Positions 59,052 through 64,000 of a stretch of 64,000 nucleotides of DNA are shown here, one piece after another. The notes below the pieces were generated by a model. That model saw nothing but the letters and a program-made list of their open reading frames with translations, was not told the origin of the DNA and did not search any database. The stretch lies in the NCBI RefSeq assembly GCF_036946125.1, contig NZ_JAQIJT010000001.1, positions 434,001 to 498,000 of the forward strand. The letters run 5' to 3'. Numbering within the stretch: position 1 is the first letter of the stretch; every line of letters begins with the position of its first letter. Source of the stretch: Sphingomonas adhaesiva. Its GTDB lineage: Bacteria > Pseudomonadota > Alphaproteobacteria > Sphingomonadales > Sphingomonadaceae. The position numbers were made by a program, and so were the translations under genes.

Positions 59052-60428
59052 TTACACGAAGCCCAGGTTCCACGACGAGGCATCGTAATTGCCGATGTTG
59101 GGCAACACCGTGCGCATGTCGGACGCGGACACCCCGAACCACGACGCCAGCGAGGCGGCATATTGATCGACCGAGGTGGTCGGGATCAGCCGTCCCTGCC
59201 CGACGTCGTCGTTGGTGTTGATGCCCACGGTCGGCGCGATGCCGTAGCTGCGCCCGCCCTTCACCGCGCCCCCCATCGCGAAATGCATGCTGCCCCAGCC
59301 ATGGTCGGAGCCGTCGCCGTTGCTGGTCAGCGTGCGCCCGAATTCGGACGCGGTGAAGGTCGTCACCTGCTCCGACACGCCCAGCTGGACGGTGGTGTCG
59401 TGGAACGCGCGCATCGCCGCGGCCACCTTGCCCAGCAGCATCGGCTGCGTCGTCAGGATGTTGTCGTGGACGTCGAACCCGCCCATCGAGACGAAGAACA
59501 CCTGCCGTCGCACGCCCAGGTCGCCCGCCACCGCGATCATCCTCGCGACCATCTTCAACTGGTCGGCCAGGCTGTTGCTGGTCGGGAACAGCGTGAAATT
59601 GGCCGCGGGTGCATTGGCCAGCGCGCCGTTGACCTGCGCGAACGTGTCCAGCGCGCGCTTCGACACGCGGGCATGTTCGTTCGCCAGCATGTTCGGATGG
59701 CCGCGCGTGATGAGGTCGCGCAGCGTCTGCGCCGCGGTGGCGGAGCCGTAGATCGTCTTGCTGCTGCTCAGCAGCGCGATCGGGCCGCCGGTGCCGACCG
59801 AATATTGCACCGCCTGGCGTCCGGTCAGGTACACCGCATTGCCGCTGGCGTTGATGCAGGTCAGCGAGGCGCCGCCGTTGCCCGACTGCACCAGGTCGCC
59901 GATCCGCCCGCCCCAGCCGCTCGGCGCGCCTTCGGGGTTGGAGGCCTGGAAATAGCTCGACTGGTCGTTGTGGCTGAACAGCTTGGGCGGCAGCAGCACC
60001 GACCTGTTGTTGTACTGCGCCTTCGTCGTCGGCTGCACCAGCGTGCCGACGTTCAGGATCGGCGCCACCTTGCCCTGGGCATAGAGTTCCGCGAGCGGCG
60101 CCAGCGCGGGCGCCATCGCATATTGCCGCCCGCCCGACAGCCCGGCGGGGTCGAGCGCCAGCAGCGTGTCGCGCCCCAGCGCGATCGATCCGCGCACCTT
60201 GGCATAGGCGTCGTAGCTCGACGGGTCGTAGGGGACGAGCGTGTTGGCATAGTCGCAGCCGCCGGCGAGATAGACGCAGACCAGCGCCTTGTACCCCGAT
60301 CCGGTCGCGGCGGCGGCCTCGCCGATCGCGCCGAGCGTGCCGGCGAACGGCGCGGCGGTGCCCGCCAGGCCCAGGAGGGCGGCGCGGCGCAGGAAGGCGC
60401 GGCGCGATTCGTCGTGATGAATGGGCAT
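59052..60428 (-). CDS. DUF1501 secreted protein
   Basis: A 458-residue protein with a Tat-like signal (RRAFLRRAALLGLAG, about residues 9-40). DUF1501 is a sulfatase-like family whose genes regularly follow DUF1800 genes; function unknown. Motifs include VYLAGGCDYANTLVPYD, LFSHNDQSSYFQA and FTASEFGRTLTSNGDGSDHGWGSMHF. ATG at 60428 is chosen; an in-frame GTG at 60437 overlapping the DUF1800 stop is possible. Confidence 0.9.
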   Translation of the reverse strand: MPIHHDESRRAFLRRAALLGLAGTAAPFAGTLGAIGEAAAATGSGYKALVCVYLAGGCDYANTLVPYDPSSYDAYAKVRGSIALGRDTLLALDPAGLSGGRQYAMAPALAPLAELYAQGKVAPILNVGTLVQPTTKAQYNNRSVLLPPKLFSHNDQSSYFQASNPEGAPSGWGGRIGDLVQSGNGGASLTCINASGNAVYLTGRQAVQYSVGTGGPIALLSSSKTIYGSATAAQTLRDLITRGHPNMLANEHARVSKRALDTFAQVNGALANAPAANFTLFPTSNSLADQLKMVARMIAVAGDLGVRRQVFFVSMGGFDVHDNILTTQPMLLGKVAAAMRAFHDTTVQLGVSEQVTTFTASEFGRTLTSNGDGSDHGWGSMHFAMGGAVKGGRSYGIAPTVGINTNDDVGQGRLIPTTSVDQYAASLASWFGVSASDMRTVLPNIGNYDASSWNLGFV

Positions 60429-60433
60429 CGTCG

Positions 60434-62416
60434 TCACCGCAGCGTGAGATAGTCGGGGGAGGCCATGGTCAGCAGCGTCGCGACGCCGACCCGGTTGATC
60501 GCGCCGTTGCCGGCACTCATCGAGATGCTGTCGACCGCCTGGCGGATCGCGGCCACCGTCTCGGCGGACAGCTGCCCGGCGGCGAGCACCGTGTTGAGCT
60601 CCCCCACCAGCTCGGCCGAATCGCCCGCCATCGCCTTGATCGCGGTATAGTCCGCCTTCATGTCGCCGGCGCCGTTCGCGATCAGCCCGTACATCAGGTT
60701 GATATAGGCGATCACGCTCTGCTCGTTGGCGATCTGCATCTCCGGCGCGACCAGCCCGGCGGCGGCCAGCGACGTCGCGGGCGGGATATAGCCGGGACGG
60801 AAGAAGTTGAAGACCGACGGCGCGTGGCCGATCGATTGACCCAGCCGCGAGGTCATCGACGACATGTCGCCCAGCGGCCAGGCGTTCGATGGCGAGGTGA
60901 CGCCGAACATCCGCGCCCAGCCGGTCAGCCGCTGGACCGGATCGCGCAGCTTGCCCGCGCTCGCGGCGGTCAGCGCGGTCGCGTCGCGCGCATAGGGATC
61001 GAGCAGGATCGCGCGGATCACCGCCACCATGTTCCCGCGCACGCCCAGCCCGTCGTTGGCGAAGGCGGCGGCGACGCGCGCGACATAGGCGGGCGGGGGA
61101 TTGCTGGTGACCAGCCGCTGGATCAGCGCGCGCGCCACGAACGGCGGCACGTTGGGGTGCATGAAGATCACGTCGAGCGCCCCCTCCACCGAGGCCATGC
61201 CCGCCGCGCCGTTGATCGTGCTGCCCAGCACCGTCGACGTGCCCGTCTCGTGCATGGCGGCGGTCATCGTCAGCGGCATACGAAAGCGGTCCGGCACGCT
61301 GTTGTCGGCGGCGCCGCTCAGTTGCAGCCCGGTGAAGATGCGCGCCAGCTGCGTCACGTCGCCCTGACCGTAGCTTTCGACCGGCGCGCCGTTCGCCATG
61401 ACCGGGGTGCCGTCCATGTTGAGGCGGTGGGTGCCCAGCGTGAACAGCTGCATCAGCTCGCGGGCGTAATTCTCGTCCGGCATCGCGCCGGTGGCGGCGT
61501 TCGCCTTCCGGTTGTCGAGGTAGGTGAGATAGTTGGCCATCGCGGGCGACAGCGTCACCGCGCTCAGCAGCGTGCGATAGTTGCCGAAGGCATTGTCGGC
61601 GAGCAGGTCCATGTAGCCCGCCATCGCGAACGCGCGCCAGCCGAGCGTCAGCGAATCGATCCCGATGACGAAGATGTCGAGCAGCGCCGCCATGACGCGC
61701 TGGCGCAGCTGGTCCGGCGCGGTGATGATCTGGCTCCACACCATCGGGTCGAACCCGGTCGTCTGGAAGACGTTGGCGGCCGCGTCGTAGCCGCCCGCCT
61801 TCAGCCAGTCCCAATAGCTGGTGGCGCGCGGCATCGACATCTGGTCGTCGAGCCAGCCCGAGAAGCCGCGGGTGGACAGGCGGTCGATCTCCGCGCGGGT
61901 CGCGCCGAAGGTGGTCTGGGCCAGGAAGCGGCTCGCCTCGTTCGCGCCGGGCGGTGCGGCGGGCGCGACCTCCACCGGCTGCGACGGGGTCGGCGCGGGC
62001 GTGGGGGTGGGTGTCGGCGAGGGCGTGGGCGTGGGCGAGGGAGCCGGCGTCGGGGTCGATACCGGCGACGGGGTCGGGGTTGGCGTCGGCAGCGGCGACG
62101 GCGTCGGTGACGGCAGCGGCGTCGGCGACGGCATCGGCGTGGGGGTGGGCAGCGGGGTGGGCAACGGCGTGGCCGCCGGGGTCGGCGTCGCCACCACGAT
62201 CGGCCCCGACGACGCCGCCGCGGTGGACGATCCGGCCTTTTCCGCCCCGCAGGCGGCCAGGAACAGCGCGGAGGCGAGCGCCCCGTTGCGCCCCGCCGCC
62301 GGGACGGACGCCGCGGCCACGTCGTGCGTCGGTGCGCCGATCCCGGTGGCGACATCCGCCCGGTCGACCTCGTCCGCCGTCGCATCCGCGACGACGCGTG
62401 AAAATGCGTCCATCAT
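60434..62416 (-). CDS. DUF1800 protein with Pro/Thr/Ser-rich linker
   Basis: A 660-residue protein with a hydrophobic N-terminal segment (about 45-56, ALFLAACG, possibly a lipobox), then a long linker of Pro, Thr and Ser pairs (about residues 75-145), then DUF1800 (about 155-650; FLAQTTFGATRAEIDRLSTRGFSGWLDDQM, YARELMQLFTLG, FNFFRPGYIPPAT). The linker should project the domain from the membrane or wall surface. Paired with DUF1501. The linker DNA is low-complexity and probably variable in length. Confidence 0.88.
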   Translation of the reverse strand: MMDAFSRVVADATADEVDRADVATGIGAPTHDVAAASVPAAGRNGALASALFLAACGAEKAGSSTAAASSGPIVVATPTPAATPLPTPLPTPTPMPSPTPLPSPTPSPLPTPTPTPSPVSTPTPAPSPTPTPSPTPTPTPAPTPSQPVEVAPAAPPGANEASRFLAQTTFGATRAEIDRLSTRGFSGWLDDQMSMPRATSYWDWLKAGGYDAAANVFQTTGFDPMVWSQIITAPDQLRQRVMAALLDIFVIGIDSLTLGWRAFAMAGYMDLLADNAFGNYRTLLSAVTLSPAMANYLTYLDNRKANAATGAMPDENYARELMQLFTLGTHRLNMDGTPVMANGAPVESYGQGDVTQLARIFTGLQLSGAADNSVPDRFRMPLTMTAAMHETGTSTVLGSTINGAAGMASVEGALDVIFMHPNVPPFVARALIQRLVTSNPPPAYVARVAAAFANDGLGVRGNMVAVIRAILLDPYARDATALTAASAGKLRDPVQRLTGWARMFGVTSPSNAWPLGDMSSMTSRLGQSIGHAPSVFNFFRPGYIPPATSLAAAGLVAPEMQIANEQSVIAYINLMYGLIANGAGDMKADYTAIKAMAGDSAELVGELNTVLAAGQLSAETVAAIRQAVDSISMSAGNGAINRVGVATLLTMASPDYLTLR

Positions 62417-62508
62417 CGATCCCCGCGGGGCCGCATCGTCGGCCCGTCGCGAGAATCGGTATAGGGGTCAGATGGTTAACAATCCGGCCCCCGGTTTGGT
62501 TAAGGACG

Positions 62509-63477
62509 TTAACCCGGCAGCCGCCCCAGCCAGTCGAGCAGCAGGCGGTTGACCTCCGCGGGGCGCTCCTGCTGCGTCCAGTGGCCGCACCCCTCCAGCA
62601 CATGCCCCTCGACATTGGGGACGTGCGGCCGCATCGCCGCGACCGGATCGGACACCGCGCCGAACAGCGTCGTCGCGGGATCCTTCGACCCGCCGATGAA
62701 CAGGGCGGGCTGCTCGATGCGACGATCGCCGAACGCCTGCGCCCATTCGTAATCGCGTTCGTGGTTGCGATAGCGGTTGAGCGGCCCGCGCAGCCCCGAC
62801 GCCTCGAACTCGGCGACGTAATAATCCAGGTCCGCGTCGCTCAGCCACGCCGGGAAGACCGGCGGATCGATCATCCCGTCGAGCAGCGTCGCGCCCGCGG
62901 GCTTGTCGGGCCAGGTGCCCGGCGGCGCATCGCCCGAGATCGCGTAATAGAAGGCGCGCAGGAAGCGGCGCACGTCCGCCTCCGCTTCCGCCTCGGCGCG
63001 GCCGGGTTCCTGGAACCACTCCTGATAGAAGAACTTCCCCTTCTCGGTGAAGGCGCGGCGGAACACCTCGGTGAAGGGGCGCTGCGGCACGCCGGTGAAC
63101 GGCACCGACAGCGCCGCGACCGCGCGGAACCGCTCGGGGCGACTAAGCGCGGTGTTCCACACGATCGGCGCGCCCCAGTCGTGGCCCAGCAGGATCGCGG
63201 GTTCGCCCGGCTGGAGCGCGTCGGCCACCGCGGCGACATCGGCGGTGATCGCCTCCAGCGTATAGGCCTCGACCGGCTCCGGCTTGTCCGACCCGCCATA
63301 GCCGCGCACGTCGATCGCGGCGGCGGTGAACCCGGCGGCGGCGAGGGGGCCGATCTGGTGGCGCCAGGAATACCAGCTTTCGGGAAAGCCGTGGACCATG
63401 ACGACCAGCGGGCCGGTGCCCTCCACCGCCACGCGCAGCGACAGGGGGCCGGTATCGATCATGCGGAAGGCGGTCAT
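62509..63477 (-). CDS. Alpha/beta hydrolase, epoxide-hydrolase-like
   Basis: A 322-residue enzyme of the soluble epoxide hydrolase/haloalkane dehalogenase type. HGFPESWYSWRHQ (oxyanion HGFP), the nucleophile motif LLGHDWGAPIVW with Asp, the cap domain in the middle with FFYQEWFQEPGRAEAE, the acid and the C-terminal histidine in GHVLEGCGHWTQQERP. The Asp nucleophile (HDWG) favours an epoxide hydrolase. ATG at 63477 overlaps the GNAT stop by four bases. Confidence 0.9.
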   Translation of the reverse strand: MTAFRMIDTGPLSLRVAVEGTGPLVVMVHGFPESWYSWRHQIGPLAAAGFTAAAIDVRGYGGSDKPEPVEAYTLEAITADVAAVADALQPGEPAILLGHDWGAPIVWNTALSRPERFRAVAALSVPFTGVPQRPFTEVFRRAFTEKGKFFYQEWFQEPGRAEAEAEADVRRFLRAFYYAISGDAPPGTWPDKPAGATLLDGMIDPPVFPAWLSDADLDYYVAEFEASGLRGPLNRYRNHERDYEWAQAFGDRRIEQPALFIGGSKDPATTLFGAVSDPVAAMRPHVPNVEGHVLEGCGHWTQQERPAEVNRLLLDWLGRLPG

Positions 63478-64000
63478 GCGGGACTCCTGCGATAATGATA
63501 GTCGTAGAGATGACGGTCGAACCCGAGCGCGCGGTACAGCGCGCGGGCGGGACCATTGTCGGCCATGACCCGGAGCGCGGCGCCGCGCGCGCCGATCGCC
63601 GCGGTGGCATGGAGCAGCGCGGCCACGGTGCGCCGCGCCAGCCCGCGTCCGCGCCAGCCTGCGTCGGTCGCCACCGCCTCGACGATCGCGAGGCCGTCGT
63701 GGACCGCGGCGAAGGCGAGGCTGCGGACCGCGCCCTCGACCTGCGTCGCGGCGAAGACCGTGGGCACGGCCAGCCGGGCGATCGGGGCGAGGTGATCCTG
63801 CGCGCCCCCGCCCGCCGCCACCGACAGCGCCCGCCGCGCCGCGATCCATGCGGCGTCGGGCGCGGCGCGCACGCGGACGCCGGCGTCGCCGCGCCGCGGC
63901 AACACGTCGCAGGCGATCGTCAGCGTCGGCCCTTCGGCAGGCAGGAAGCCGTGGCGGTCGAGGCGCGTGTCGATCCCGGGCAGCAGCGTCGGCACCCGCA
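63474..64000 (-). CDS. GNAT-family N-acetyltransferase, partial (5' end beyond window)
   Basis: The visible 175 codons hold a GNAT acetyl-CoA-binding core: FAAVHDGLAIVEAVATDAGWRGRGLARRTVAALL with the pyrophosphate loop GWRGRGLA, and ALRVMADNGPARALYRALGFDRHLYDYHYR at the C terminus. The first visible part (TLLPGIDTRLDRHGF) looks like the middle of a longer protein, so the real start is likely past the right edge; an in-frame GTG at 63995 is possible but less likely. Substrate unknown. Confidence 0.8.
   Translation of the reverse strand, partial: RVPTLLPGIDTRLDRHGFLPAEGPTLTIACDVLPRRGDAGVRVRAAPDAAWIAARRALSVAAGGGAQDHLAPIARLAVPTVFAATQVEGAVRSLAFAAVHDGLAIVEAVATDAGWRGRGLARRTVAALLHATAAIGARGAALRVMADNGPARALYRALGFDRHLYDYHYRRSPA

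Noticed and set aside
61821..62552. Plus-strand frame rich in GVGVGSG repeats
   Set aside because: It is the antisense of the Pro/Thr/Ser linker of the DUF1800 gene, whose minus-strand frame carries real family motifs.

Overview
The window is a G+C-rich chromosomal segment of an alphaproteobacterium, most likely Sphingomonas or a close sphingomonad. Support comes from the gene sets and their order: rpmF-plsX-fabH-ihfA-merR, hemC-hemD followed by a mitofilin-like protein, a CrtZ-type carotenoid hydroxylase, a class I lysyl-tRNA synthetase, aa3-type cytochrome oxidase genes, a TorF-type porin and the DUF1800/DUF1501 pair. Almost all of the window is core chromosome. I see no prophage, transposase, integrase, CRISPR array or plasmid function. 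Genes are tightly packed, often with 4-base ATGA or GTGA overlaps, so many entries are operon members.

Layout. 1-7.1 kb: rsmB (cut by the left edge), htpX, a small SdhAF4-like protein, gpsA-tsaD, then hemC-hemD and a mitofilin-like membrane protein. 7.5-14.1 kb: a Trm112-like protein, a Lon-substrate-domain protein and a thioredoxin/TPR protein in one operon, a TorF porin, a SulP transporter and an OmpR/EnvZ-type two-component pair. 14.2-16.2 kb: tRNA-Gly, a DUF72 protein and a membrane-anchored LuxR-type regulator. 16.3-19.8 kb: riboflavin operon ribD-ribE-ribB(A)-ribH. 19.9-25.9 kb: gltX, prs, a PilZ protein, crtZ, lysS and msrA. 26.3-30.7 kb: an aspartate-type aminotransferase, pabBC, a metallo-beta-lactamase-fold hydrolase and a MAPEG protein. 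30.9-33.8 kb: rpmF-plsX-fabH-ihfA-merR. 33.9-39.2 kb: PhoD-type phosphatase and an envelope cluster (DUF2334 deacetylase, glycosyltransferase, DUF2141 protein, polytopic membrane protein). 39.3-43.0 kb: AI-2E-type permease, lepB, acpS, pdxJ and pyrE. 43.2-46.1 kb: coxB-coxA, ending in a clear terminator. 47.0-53.6 kb: dnaN, an outer-membrane barrel, a histidine phosphatase, an IalB-like protein, a NYN-domain protein with a structured leader, rlmN, a TSUP permease and a flavin reductase. 53.7-55.1 kb: cytochrome b plus molybdopterin enzyme. 55.4-58.9 kb, minus strand: ctaB, a small protein, ctaG, coxC, DUF983 and SURF1. 59.1-64 kb: DUF1501, DUF1800, an alpha/beta hydrolase and a GNAT enzyme cut by the right edge.

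Dispersed palindromic repeats are the main non-genic feature. Several families sit between genes. One has inserted in frame into ribD. Another supplies the last residues and stop codon of both gltX and the sensor kinase. The oxidase operon appears split: coxBA lie on the plus strand and the remaining cox assembly genes lie on the minus strand about 9 kb away, as if the segment between had been inverted. The best candidate for something undescribed is at 50.1-51.0 kb, where a promoter is followed by a long, well-paired RNA hairpin with an internal GCAA tetraloop and then by a NYN-family (PIN-like) nuclease gene of lower G+C content, translationally coupled to rlmN.
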